A stretch of 64,000 nucleotides of DNA. Source: Sphingopyxis terrae subsp. terrae NBRC 15098 (lineage in GTDB: Bacteria > Pseudomonadota > Alphaproteobacteria > Sphingomonadales > Sphingomonadaceae). The notes below the pieces were generated by a model that was not told the origin of the DNA, did not search any database, and saw only the letters and a list, made by a program, of their open reading frames with translations. Location of the stretch: contig NZ_BCZQ01000021.1 of assembly GCF_001598815.1 (NCBI RefSeq), forward strand, positions 43,709 to 107,708, in the 5' to 3' direction. The position numbers and the translations under genes are program-made. Shown piece by piece: positions 29,361 to 36,845 of the stretch; within the stretch, counting starts at the first letter, position 1, and each line of letters begins with the position of its first letter.

Positions 29361-29448
29361 CGGCCCCGCGAAGACGGGGGGCCGCTGTCGTTTTACACCT
29401 TGCCGTCGGACCAGGCCGACGACGGCCCTCGCCTTCGCGGGGGCGACG
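29361..29448. repeat. Nested inverted repeat, CTTCGCGGGG family
   Basis: The fabD upstream gap contains CCCCGCGAAG (29364-29373) and its inverted partner within CTTCGCGGGGGCGACG (29433-29448). Between them lies the small dyad CGTCGG/CCGACG (about 29404-29421). The same 16-mer recurs exactly at 41091-41106 behind glpK, so this is a dispersed repeat and not only a local hairpin. Any effect on fabD transcription is unknown. Confidence 0.65.
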
Positions 29449-29469
29449 GAAAGTGCCGCGCCTATTCGC

Positions 29470-30297
29470 TCACCCCGCGCGATGCAAGCCGAAGGGCACG
29501 ACCTTGTTGGCGGCGTCATGGCCGATGTCGGCGCGGCCAAGCCAGGAAATGCCGGTGCGCGCGCACCAGTCCTGCGCGATTTCCTCGACCTCCATTCCGA
29601 ACGGCCGGTCATTTGCGGGAATGTCGCTGACGCGTCCTAGCCGGATGCCCGCCAGACCGCGCGGCGCCAGACAGGTCGTGACATGAAAAAAGGTGCGGTC
29701 GAAGGCGTAGAGATATTCGCTCACCTCCTCGACGATCAGCACATGCCCCGAAAGATCTGGCTCGAGCGGGGTGCCGAGCAGCATCGACAACGTCATCAGG
29801 TTGAACGCGGCATGGCGCGCGCCGTGGAACAAGCCGGGTTCGCAGGCCGCCGGATCGCGCGCGACGAGCCAGTCGAGCGCCCGCGTCACCGCCGCTTCAC
29901 CGCCTTCGCGCCGGATGTCGGCGACCATCGGGCCGTGCGCGACATGATCGAAGCCCTCGCGGTACAGGCAGCCGAGCAGATTGCCCTGATCCGAATAGCC
30001 GAGATAGGCCTTGTGGCGCGCCGCCTCGCCCATGGCGGGGACGGCATCCTCGGCGATGCGGCAGGCACCATAGCCGCCGCGCGCGAACCAGATCGCGTCG
30101 ATGTCGGGGCGGTTCGCCATCGCCACCAGCGCTTCGCGCCGCACCGCATCGGCGCCCGCAAAATGCCCGTGAACGACAAAGCATTGCGGATCGAACACCA
30201 GTTCGACCTCGGGATAGCCCAGCGCCGCAATGGCCCGCACCGCTTCCGCATCGTCGGGAAGAATGGGGGTGGAGGGGGCAATGATGCCTATGCGCAT
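29470..30297 (-). CDS. ldcA: LD-carboxypeptidase (murein tetrapeptide carboxypeptidase, S66)
   Basis: LdcA removes the terminal D-Ala from recycled murein tetrapeptides in the cytoplasm. The 275-residue protein shows FARGGYGACRI, the nucleophile Ser102 in LGYSDQGNLL, a Glu in VLIVEEVSEYLY and a His in DIGHDAANKVVPFG, matching the Ser-Glu-His triad of peptidase family S66. The length is slightly short for the family (about 300). It is divergent from a Mur-ligase paralogue, which suggests a peptidoglycan-recycling pair. Confidence 0.9.
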   Translation of the reverse strand: MRIGIIAPSTPILPDDAEAVRAIAALGYPEVELVFDPQCFVVHGHFAGADAVRREALVAMANRPDIDAIWFARGGYGACRIAEDAVPAMGEAARHKAYLGYSDQGNLLGCLYREGFDHVAHGPMVADIRREGGEAAVTRALDWLVARDPAACEPGLFHGARHAAFNLMTLSMLLGTPLEPDLSGHVLIVEEVSEYLYAFDRTFFHVTTCLAPRGLAGIRLGRVSDIPANDRPFGMEVEEIAQDWCARTGISWLGRADIGHDAANKVVPFGLHRAG

Positions 30298-30318
30298 GAC
30301 TTGAAATAACCCAACGAT

Positions 30319-30348
30319 CCGTTCGCATCGAGCGAAGTCGAGATGCCC
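30319..30348. repeat. REP-like element, CCGTTCG family (single arm)
   Basis: The sequence starts CCGTTCG, then has 4-base arms CATC and GATG that pair around a 12-base core (GAGCGAAGTCGA). The same architecture with other paired arms occurs twice in the element at 49051-49131. It lies in the 102-base divergent gap between ldcA and the Mur-ligase paralogue. Confidence 0.6.
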
Positions 30349-30399
30349 CTCGGCCTTGCGCCAGTTGCAAACCCTTCGCCAACGCCATATCGCGCCGGC

Positions 30400-31779
30400 A
30401 TGGCCGAAAACAAATCCTATTTCTTCTGCGGCATCGGCGGATCGGGGATGCTGCCGCTCGCGATGATTGTCGCGGCGCGCGGCGCGGCGGTCGCGGGGTC
30501 CGATCGCAGCCGCGATCAGGGTCGCAGCGCCGACAAGTTTCACTGGATCGAAAGCCGCGGCATTGCGCTATTCCCGCAGGATGGCAGCGGCGTTGCCGCC
30601 GGGCAGACGCTCGTCGCGTCGGCGGCGGTCGAGGACAGCGTGCCCGACGTCGCGGCGGCAAACCGGCTTGGCCTGCCGCGCCTGACGCGCGCCGAACTCA
30701 ACGCGGCCCTGTTCAACGAAGCGGGCCGCGCGGTCGGCGTCGGCGGGACGAGCGGCAAGTCGACCGTCACCGGCATGATCGGCTGGATCCTCGATCGCGC
30801 GGGCGCCAATCCCACCGTGATGAACGGCGCGGTAATGCGCCATTTCGCCGACGATCAAACCCCCTTCGCTAGCGCACTCGTCGGCGATACCGCGACCTAT
30901 GTCAGCGAAGTCGACGAAAGCGATGGGTCGATCGCCCTCTACCAGCCCGACGTCGCGGTCGTCACCAACATCAGTCTCGACCACAAGAGCCTTGCCGAAC
31001 TGCACAGCCTGTTCGGCGATTTCGCGGCCAAGGCGCGCGTTGCCGTGGTCAACGCCGACGATCCCGAATCGGCGCCGCTGCTGGCGGGAGGAAACGTCCT
31101 GCGCTTTGGATTTTCGGAGAGCGCCGCGATGCGCGGCAGCGACTTCGAGGCGCTTCCCGACGGGTGCCGCTTCAAGGTCCATTTCGCCGGCGACACCCAC
31201 GCGGCGGTGCTGCGGATGCCCGGCCGACACAATGCCGCCAATGCGCTCGCCGCAATCGCCGCCGCGCGCGCGCTCAACATTCCGGTCGCCCGCTCGGTCG
31301 AGGCGCTCGCCGACTTCGCCGGGCTCGCGCGCCGGTACGAGGTGCTCGGCCAGGCGAACGGCGTCACCGTGATCGACGATTTCGCGCATAATCCCGACAA
31401 GGTCGCCGCGACGCTCGCCGCCGTCGCTGAGCTTGCCGGCCGCGCCTTGCTCTTCTTCCAGCCGCACGGCTATGGCCCGCTCCGCCAGATGGGGCGCGAG
31501 CTTGCCGCCAGCTTTGCGCGCGGCATGCGTCCCGGTGACCGGCTCTTCGTCTGCGATCCCGTCTATTTCGGCGGCACCGTGGATCGCAGCATCGGAAGCG
31601 AAACGCTCGTCGCCGACATCGTCGCGCGCGGCGGCGACGCCGTCCATGTGCCGGTGCGCGCCGATTGCGGTACAACAATGGTTCAGGAATCGGCGCCCGG
31701 CGATCGCATCCTGATCCTCGGCGCGCGCGATGATACGCTTACCGAATTCGGGCGTGAATTGCTGGAAAAGCTTGCATAG
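30400..31779 (+). CDS. Mur-ligase family protein, MurC/Mpl-like paralogue
   Basis: The 459-residue protein has all three Mur-ligase domains: FFCGIGGSGMLPLA at the start, a P-loop GTSGKST at 116-122, SEVDESDGS, NISLDHKSLAELHSLF, and VIDDFAHNPDKVAAT, FFQPHGYGP later. It differs from the dcw MurC (GTHGKTT, NIDPEH, QPHR). Such paralogues include Mpl, which ligates recycled tripeptide to UDP-MurNAc. The divergent LD-carboxypeptidase gene, which makes tripeptide, supports that role, but the altered motifs leave the substrate open. Start ATG 30400 was chosen because the fold begins there. Confidence 0.8.
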   Translation: MAENKSYFFCGIGGSGMLPLAMIVAARGAAVAGSDRSRDQGRSADKFHWIESRGIALFPQDGSGVAAGQTLVASAAVEDSVPDVAAANRLGLPRLTRAELNAALFNEAGRAVGVGGTSGKSTVTGMIGWILDRAGANPTVMNGAVMRHFADDQTPFASALVGDTATYVSEVDESDGSIALYQPDVAVVTNISLDHKSLAELHSLFGDFAAKARVAVVNADDPESAPLLAGGNVLRFGFSESAAMRGSDFEALPDGCRFKVHFAGDTHAAVLRMPGRHNAANALAAIAAARALNIPVARSVEALADFAGLARRYEVLGQANGVTVIDDFAHNPDKVAATLAAVAELAGRALLFFQPHGYGPLRQMGRELAASFARGMRPGDRLFVCDPVYFGGTVDRSIGSETLVADIVARGGDAVHVPVRADCGTTMVQESAPGDRILILGARDDTLTEFGRELLEKLA

Positions 31780-31784
31780 CGCGC

Positions 31785-31812
31785 TTGATTAATCCCCGCG
31801 AATCTGTATAGG
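31785..31812 (+). promoter_or_regulatory. rpsF: Candidate rpsF operon promoter
   Basis: TTGATT (31785-31790) and TATAGG (31807-31812) are spaced 16 bases apart, a fair sigma-70 match. They lie just after the Mur-ligase stop and about 135 bases before rpsF. Assignment is by eye only. Confidence 0.45.
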
Positions 31813-31822
31813 CGCGCTCATT

Positions 31823-31914
31823 CGGGGCGAGGCCACGTTGCCATCGCCCCGTTTGCTTTGCACCAATACGCAAAGCCGGACGACAGCCGGAGGGGTTTCG
31901 CGATTGGCGCGAAA
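31823..31914 (+). ncRNA. Structured 5' leader of the rpsF-rpsR-rplI operon
   Basis: Four hairpins stand in a row: 31823-31830 with 31844-31851 (8 bp), 31855-31861 with 31870-31876 (7 bp), CCGG 31876-31879 with 31887-31890, and TTTCGCG/CGCGAAA at 31896-31902 and 31908-31914 (7 bp, 5-base loop). The S6:S18 complex is known to bind rpsF leader RNAs in many bacteria, and this is a candidate for such autoregulation. I did not confirm the S6:S18 consensus. Confidence 0.5.
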
Positions 31915-31946
31915 TCAGCGATCGGCCAAATCGAAGGACGCAAGCC

Positions 31947-32312
31947 ATGCCGTTTTACGAGCATGTTTTTATCGCGCGTCAGGATCTGAGCCAGGCTCAG
32001 GTCGATGCGCTTGCCGAAGGCATCACGAACATCGTGACCGAATTTAAGGGTCAGGTCCACAAGACCGAAACCTGGGGCCTGAAGCAGCTCGCCTACAAGA
32101 TCGCGAAGAACCGCAAGGGTCATTACGCGATGCTGTCGGTCGAAGCGCCGGGCGAAGCCGTCGCCGAAATCGAACGCCAGGCGGCAATCAACGAAGACAT
32201 CATCCGCTGGATGACCATCAAGGTCGACGAACTCGAAAAGGGTCCGTCGGTAATGATGCGGAAGCAGGAACGTCGGGGCGGCCGTGGCCGTGACCGCGAC
32301 GGCGAAGAATAA
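31947..32312 (+). CDS. rpsF: 30S ribosomal protein bS6
   Basis: bS6 binds bS18 on the platform of the small subunit. The 121-residue protein starts [15 protein letters not shown] and has [18 protein letters not shown] and the family C-terminal region, followed by a basic Arg/Gly tail. A GAAGGA ribosome site precedes the ATG. It is first in the rpsF-rpsR-rplI operon. Confidence 0.98.
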   Translation: MPFYEHVFIARQDLSQAQVDALAEGITNIVTEFKGQVHKTETWGLKQLAYKIAKNRKGHYAMLSVEAPGEAVAEIERQAAINEDIIRWMTIKVDELEKGPSVMMRKQERRGGRGRDRDGEE

Positions 32313-32323
32313 GGAAAACGACC

Positions 32324-32548
32324 ATGGCACGACCCTTTTTCCGTCGCCGCAAGACCTGCCCCTTCAGCGCGAAGGACGCACCGGTCATCGATTACAAGGA
32401 CGTCCGCCTGCTCCAGGGTTACCTGTCGGAGCGCGGCAAGATCGTCCCGTCGCGGATCACCGCGGTGTCCACCAAGAAGCAGCGCGAGCTGGCGAAGGCG
32501 ATCAAGCGCGCCCGTCACATCGGCCTGCTCCCCTACATTGTGAAGTAA
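32324..32548 (+). CDS. rpsR: 30S ribosomal protein bS18
   Basis: The 74-residue basic protein has [16 protein letters not shown], then [21 protein letters not shown] and [15 protein letters not shown] sequence ([12 protein letters not shown]), and ends [10 protein letters not shown]. All are standard bS18 features. It lies 11 bases after rpsF, with AAGGAAAA as ribosome site. Confidence 0.98.
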   Translation: MARPFFRRRKTCPFSAKDAPVIDYKDVRLLQGYLSERGKIVPSRITAVSTKKQRELAKAIKRARHIGLLPYIVK

Positions 32549-32561
32549 GGAGCGCGGACCG

Positions 32562-33191
32562 ATGGAAATCATCCTGCTCGAACGCATCGAGAAACTGGGC
32601 GGTATCGGCGACGTCGTCACCGTCAAGAACGGCTTTGCCCGCAACTATCTGCTGCCCAACAACAAGGCCCTGCGCGCGAACGAAGCCAACAAGAAGCTCT
32701 TCGAAGCCAACCGCGCGAAGATCGAATCGGACAACGCCGACCGCCGCGCCGCGGCAGAAGGCCGCGCGAAGGACATCGACGGCAAGCAGGTCGTCCTGAT
32801 CCGTCAGGCGTCGAACACTGGCCAGCTTTACGGTTCGGTTTCGGTGCGAGACATCCTCGACGCGCTGATCGAAGACGGTGCGGCGAACCTGACCAAGGCG
32901 ATGTTCGAACTCGAACGTCCGATCAAGTCGCTCGGCCTGTTCGACGTCAAGGTGAAGCTGCATCCCGAAGTCGCGGTTACCGTGGGCGTCAACGTCGCCC
33001 GCTCGCCGGACGAAGCCGAAATGCAGAAGCAGGGCATCGACGTCATCGCCGCCATGTTCGAAGAAGAACAGGCTGCGGCGGCTGCGGTTGCTCTCGAACC
33101 CGACAGCGAAGACGAATTCGACGACGCCACGCCGCCGTCGGACGCTCCGGCCGCAGAAGCGCCGGCCGCTGACGAGGACGAAGACGCTTAA
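32562..33191 (+). CDS. rplI: 50S ribosomal protein bL9
   Basis: bL9 binds 23S rRNA near the L1 stalk. The N domain MEIILLERIEKLGGIGDVV and VKNGFARNYLLP match the family. At 209 residues it exceeds the E. coli length (about 149). The extra 50-60 residues form an Ala/Glu/Asp-rich acidic tail after the C domain. It is the last gene of the operon and is followed by a strong terminator. Confidence 0.97.
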   Translation: MEIILLERIEKLGGIGDVVTVKNGFARNYLLPNNKALRANEANKKLFEANRAKIESDNADRRAAAEGRAKDIDGKQVVLIRQASNTGQLYGSVSVRDILDALIEDGAANLTKAMFELERPIKSLGLFDVKVKLHPEVAVTVGVNVARSPDEAEMQKQGIDVIAAMFEEEQAAAAAVALEPDSEDEFDDATPPSDAPAAEAPAADEDEDA

Positions 33192-33214
33192 CGCATCTTC
33201 GGCTCGCACGAAAC

Positions 33215-33252
33215 AAAAGGCCTCGGAACCACGGCGGTTCCGGGGCCTTTTT
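33215..33252 (+). terminator. Rho-independent terminator after rplI
   Basis: A stem of about 16 bp pairs 33215-33230 with 33236-33251 around an ACGGC loop, with one G/T wobble, and ends in five T residues. It closes the rpsF operon 23 bases past the rplI stop. Confidence 0.93.
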
Positions 33253-33363
33253 CGTGCGCGGGCTATTTCGGGAGACCGGCTTTGGGGTGGGAGCCTGCGC
33301 CGGGATGACGATGGAAGAAAAGTCGGCCAACCTCCACAATCGGTCGCTGTCCGCCCTCAGCGT

Positions 33364-34329
33364 TCAAGCATCAACCATCGCATGATACTCCGCTTCCGCA
33401 AGGAAGCGTTCGGCGTCGAGTGCGGCCATGCAGCCCATACCCGCCGCGGTGATCGCCTGGCGATACACCTTGTCGGTCACGTCACCCGCCGCGAAGACGC
33501 CCGGCACCGCGGTCAGCGACGTGCCCGGCGTCACCGCAAGATAGCCGTCGGCGTCGAGCGGCAGCTTGCCCTTGAACAATTCGGTCGAGGGGCTGTGGCC
33601 GATGGCGACGAAGCCGCCGTCGGTGCGCTCGTGGCTCGCCTCGCCCGTTACCGTGTCGATCAGGTCGACTCCAACCAGCCCCGCCGTCCCTTCGCCCGCG
33701 ACGAAGCGATCGACCTTCTTGTTCCAGAGCACCTTGATCTTCGGATTGGCGTGCAACCGGTCCTGCAGGATCTTTTCGGCGCGCAGGGTGTCGCGACGGT
33801 GGATCAGCGTCACGTCGTCGCTATGATTGGTCAGATACAGTGCCTCTTCGACCGCGGTATTGCCGCCGCCGATCACCACCACCTTTTTGCCGCGATAGAA
33901 AAATCCGTCGCAGGTCGCGCAGGCCGAAACGCCCTTGCCGCCCAATTCCTGTTCGCCGGGAACGCCCAGCCATTTCGCCTGCGCGCCGGTCGCGATCACC
34001 AGCGTTTCGGCGACATAGACGTCGCCGCCGTCGCCGGTCAGGCGGAACGGCCGCTGCGACAGATCGACGTCGACGATGGTGTCCCAGATCATGCTGGCGC
34101 CGACATGCGTCGCCTGCGCCGTCATCTGCTCCATCAGCCACGGACCCTGGATGACTTCGGCAAAGCCGGGATAGTTTTCGACGTCGGTGGTGATCGTCAA
34201 CTGCCCGCCCGGCTGCAACCCCTGCACCACGATCGGCTGCATCCCGGCGCGCGCCGCATAGATGGCGGCCGAAAGCCCCGCGGGGCCGGAACCGAGGATC
34301 AGCATCTTGGTGTGGTGCGTGGTGGGCAT
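33364..34329 (-). CDS. trxB: Thioredoxin reductase
   Basis: TrxB passes electrons from NADPH via FAD and a redox-active disulfide to thioredoxin. The 321-residue protein has FAD-binding GSGPAGLSAAIYAARAG, the active-site CATC at residues 137-140, NADPH-binding GGGNTAVEEAL with HRRDTLRAEK, and C-terminal FAAGDVTDKVYRQA. I chose ATG 34329, which gives the standard length. The frame stays open 29 codons further without conserved sequence. Confidence 0.97.
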   Translation of the reverse strand: MPTTHHTKMLILGSGPAGLSAAIYAARAGMQPIVVQGLQPGGQLTITTDVENYPGFAEVIQGPWLMEQMTAQATHVGASMIWDTIVDVDLSQRPFRLTGDGGDVYVAETLVIATGAQAKWLGVPGEQELGGKGVSACATCDGFFYRGKKVVVIGGGNTAVEEALYLTNHSDDVTLIHRRDTLRAEKILQDRLHANPKIKVLWNKKVDRFVAGEGTAGLVGVDLIDTVTGEASHERTDGGFVAIGHSPSTELFKGKLPLDADGYLAVTPGTSLTAVPGVFAAGDVTDKVYRQAITAAGMGCMAALDAERFLAEAEYHAMVDA

Positions 34330-34430
34330 GACGGTCTTTCGTGGCTGGCGACTATAAAGGAGCACGCTCAGATGGGTGTTGCCAATCGCGCTAGCAAGGG
34401 ACAGGCTGCACGCCAAGGGGAGAGACGGGA

Positions 34431-35057
34431 ATGGCGAGTTGGTGGGAACGTCATGGAGTGCCGCGGCTGATCAAATGCGCCTGCTCGCAGGGGCAGATCA
34501 TGAAGGCGCGCAGCAAGGTGGTGCCGGCGGCGGCGGGCGATGTGCTGGAGCTTGGTTGCGGCGGCGGCATCAATATGGAATTTTACGATTGGAACCGGGT
34601 GACGCGCTTCACCGGGCTCGATCCGTCGCCCGAACTGCTCGCGATGAGCCGCGCGGCGGCGCAGGCGCGCGGCATCGCGGCGACGATCGAAGGCGGCGTC
34701 GGTGAAGCGATGCCCTTCGAGAGCGGCCGATTCGAAACCGTCGTCACCACCTTCACCCTCTGTTCGGTGCACGATCAGGCGGCGGTGCTGGCCGAAATCC
34801 GCCGCGTGCTCAAACCGGGCGGAACCGCCTTGTTTCTGGAACATGGCCGCGCCCCCGACGCCGGGGTCGCGCGCTGGCAACGGCGGATCGAGCCCGTCTG
34901 GAAACGCATCGGCGGCAATTGCCATCTGACGCGGCCGATCGCCGACGCCTATGCGGGCGCGGGCTTTGCGGTGGAACGGCAGGCGGCACATTATATGCCC
35001 AAAACCCCTCGCCCTTTCGGCTGGGTCGAATATGGAACCGCGCGCGCTCCCGCCTGA
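34431..35057 (+). CDS. Class I SAM-dependent methyltransferase
   Basis: The 208-residue protein has the SAM-binding motif VLELGCGGGIN (about 38-48), the acidic GLDPS after strand 2, and RVLKPGGTALFLEHG, as in Methyltransf_11/UbiE-like enzymes and the METTL7 group. The ATG follows GGGGAGAGACGGGA. It is divergent from trxB with a 101-base gap. The substrate is unknown. Confidence 0.85.
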   Translation: MASWWERHGVPRLIKCACSQGQIMKARSKVVPAAAGDVLELGCGGGINMEFYDWNRVTRFTGLDPSPELLAMSRAAAQARGIAATIEGGVGEAMPFESGRFETVVTTFTLCSVHDQAAVLAEIRRVLKPGGTALFLEHGRAPDAGVARWQRRIEPVWKRIGGNCHLTRPIADAYAGAGFAVERQAAHYMPKTPRPFGWVEYGTARAPA

Positions 35058-35082
35058 TGACCGGACGCAGCAATTCCTTAAT

Positions 35083-35595
35083 ATGGGCCGCCTAGACTTG
35101 GGGGTGAAGGATCGGATTCGCGTGCGTCATCAATACCCTCTACCGCTGCATCACAGCTGGCCGCTTTTCGAGCGGGGACATCATTTCGATCTGGGCTGGG
35201 TCGACCGGCGATCGATCCGTCCGCCGGGCCGCACGCCAGCGACGGACGACGACGACGCTGCTGCGGTCATGGAGCGCCACGGCGTCGGCAGTTGGACCTG
35301 CGACCTTGCCGACGATCATCTTGTCTGGTCCGACACAGTCTATGACATCTTCGGCCTGCCGCGCGGCGTCGAAGTTGCGCGCAGTGATGCCGTCGCGCTC
35401 TATCGCGAGGAATCGCGCGCCGCGATGGAAAGACTGCGCGCGTACGCGATTACCCATCGTCGCGGCTTCACCCTTGATGTCGCAATCGAAGCGTCGCGGC
35501 GCAAACCACGCTGGGTCCGTCTGATCGCCGCACCGGTTTGTGAGGACGACCGCGTGGTTGCGCTGAACGGCTTCAAATATCTGATCGGCGCGTAG
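35083..35595 (+). CDS. PAS-domain protein
   Basis: The product has up to 170 residues and no output domain. From about residue 65 a PAS-fold core is visible: GVGSWTCDLADDHLVWSDTV followed by YDIFGLPRGV, and a C-terminal RWVRLIAAPVCEDDRVVALNG strand region as in PAS/PAC sensors. The start is uncertain. The ATG at 35083 has no clear ribosome site, while the in-frame GTG at 35122 is preceded by GAAGGA. It may act with a partner kinase or cyclase encoded elsewhere. Confidence 0.7.
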   Translation: MGRLDLGVKDRIRVRHQYPLPLHHSWPLFERGHHFDLGWVDRRSIRPPGRTPATDDDDAAAVMERHGVGSWTCDLADDHLVWSDTVYDIFGLPRGVEVARSDAVALYREESRAAMERLRAYAITHRRGFTLDVAIEASRRKPRWVRLIAAPVCEDDRVVALNGFKYLIGA

Positions 35596-35750
35596 GCCAA
35601 GCCGGATTCCCGTTCCGGCATGGCCACGCCCGGTGCCTACCCCCGAAACCCGCTTCATAGACGGGCAATTACCGCCGCCCTTCCCTAACATGTCGGATTA
35701 ACTTACAGTTTACCATAAGCTGGTGGCGGCGAATCCCCGATTTGCGCCAC

Positions 35751-35767
35751 TGGCACATCCCTTGCTT
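35751..35767 (+). promoter_or_regulatory. Sigma-54-type promoter motif
   Basis: TGGCAC-ATCCC-TTGCTT matches the -24/-12 consensus, with GG (35752-35753) and GC (35764-35765) exactly 10 bases apart. Transcription would begin around 35777, only a few bases before the ATG at 35780, so the message would be nearly leaderless. That is odd, and no enhancer site was identified. It could be a chance match. Confidence 0.4.
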
Positions 35768-35779
35768 CGGATGGTGGCG

Positions 35780-36025
35780 ATGCTGAAGAAAATCGGACGG
35801 CTGTTTATCATCAAGACCAGGTTCGAGGCCTGCCTGATCATCTATGCGTTGGCGGCGGGTGCCATGGCGCGCGGAACAGCCTATCTCCATGAATTTCCGG
35901 GGTACGGCGGCCAGTTGCTGCTCGTCGCGTGCAGCGGCTCGGTATTTCTTGCTGGCGCCAAAATCTTCGACTGCCTGCGCTACGAACAGGCCGAAAGGCG
36001 GGCCACCGAGCCACCCGCCGGCTAG
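35780..36025 (+). CDS. Small two-helix membrane protein, unknown function
   Basis: The 81-residue product has a basic N terminus (MLKKIGRLFIIKTRFEA), a first hydrophobic helix (CLIIYALAAGAMARG), a short YLHEFPGYGG loop and a second helix (LLLVACSGSVFLAGAKIF), then a charged tail. I believe similar short proteins occur in other sphingomonads, but I cannot name a family. ATG 35780 was chosen over 35771 because GGA lies at ribosome-site distance. The hydrolase gene follows after 52 bases. Confidence 0.65.
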   Translation: MLKKIGRLFIIKTRFEACLIIYALAAGAMARGTAYLHEFPGYGGQLLLVACSGSVFLAGAKIFDCLRYEQAERRATEPPAG

Positions 36026-36077
36026 GGTCAGGAAACTGGCGAGGCGCTTCCGTCCACGTCCAAAACATGCCAAAGCC

Positions 36078-36845
36078 ATGGGCATGAGCAGGATCAGCGG
36101 CCGCCCGGTCATCGGCACCGAACATCTTTATGGCCTCGCACTTCGCACGGCGCGCTGGCGTAAAGGCAGCACCGGGGTGCCGTTGCTGTTCCTCAACGGG
36201 ATTGGCGCCGACATCGCCGCCGCGGCACCGCTGCTTGCGCAGATACATGGGCGCGAGGTGTGGACGCTCGACATGCCCGGCGTCGGCGGGTCGCCCGACG
36301 CAATCCTTCCCTATACCGCCCCGACAATGGCCGCGATCGTGATGGAGATTGCCGAACGCTTCGGTCACCCGCAGCTCGACCTTGCCGGCTTCAGCTGGGG
36401 CGGTGCGTTGGCGCAGCAGATCGCGGTGCAATTTCCGGCGCGCATCCGGCGCATGATCCTGATGGCAACGACGCCGAGCGTGGGGGCGCCGGGAATCGGC
36501 TGGGCCGCACTGCTCGACGACGACATGCTGGCGAGCGGACTGAAGCTTCCCACCGCAACGCCGCTTGGCCTGGCCTATCAGGCGATGGCGATGGCCGGCT
36601 GGACCAGTGCGCCTATGCTGCCGCAGCTCAAGAACATGCCGACGCTGATCCTGATGGGGCGGCGCGACGGCGTCGTGCCGGCGGCGCACGGCCAGGCGAT
36701 CGCCGACCTGATCGACGGCGCGATACTGGAAGTCGTGCCAGGGTCGCACCTTTTCCCCTTCACCCACGCCGCGAACACGGCGGCGCGGATCAGCGCTTTT
36801 CTGGAGCAGCCGGCAGAGGCGACGGCGGAGCAAGCCGCCGCGTAA
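36078..36845 (+). CDS. Alpha/beta hydrolase, PHA depolymerase-like
   Basis: The 255-residue protein matches the intracellular poly(3-hydroxyalkanoate) depolymerase group of alpha/beta hydrolases. RISGRPVIG opens the sequence, PLLFLNGIGAD carries the oxyanion region, DMPGVGGSP follows, the nucleophile is Ser106 in GFSWGGALAQQ, the acid is likely Asp in MGRRDGVVP and the His lies in GSHLFPFTH. The start could also be the ATG at 36084. Its 3' end overlaps the convergent hydrolase gene by 56 bases. PHA as substrate is an inference from motif resemblance. Confidence 0.75.
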   Translation: MGMSRISGRPVIGTEHLYGLALRTARWRKGSTGVPLLFLNGIGADIAAAAPLLAQIHGREVWTLDMPGVGGSPDAILPYTAPTMAAIVMEIAERFGHPQLDLAGFSWGGALAQQIAVQFPARIRRMILMATTPSVGAPGIGWAALLDDDMLASGLKLPTATPLGLAYQAMAMAGWTSAPMLPQLKNMPTLILMGRRDGVVPAAHGQAIADLIDGAILEVVPGSHLFPFTHAANTAARISAFLEQPAEATAEQAAA

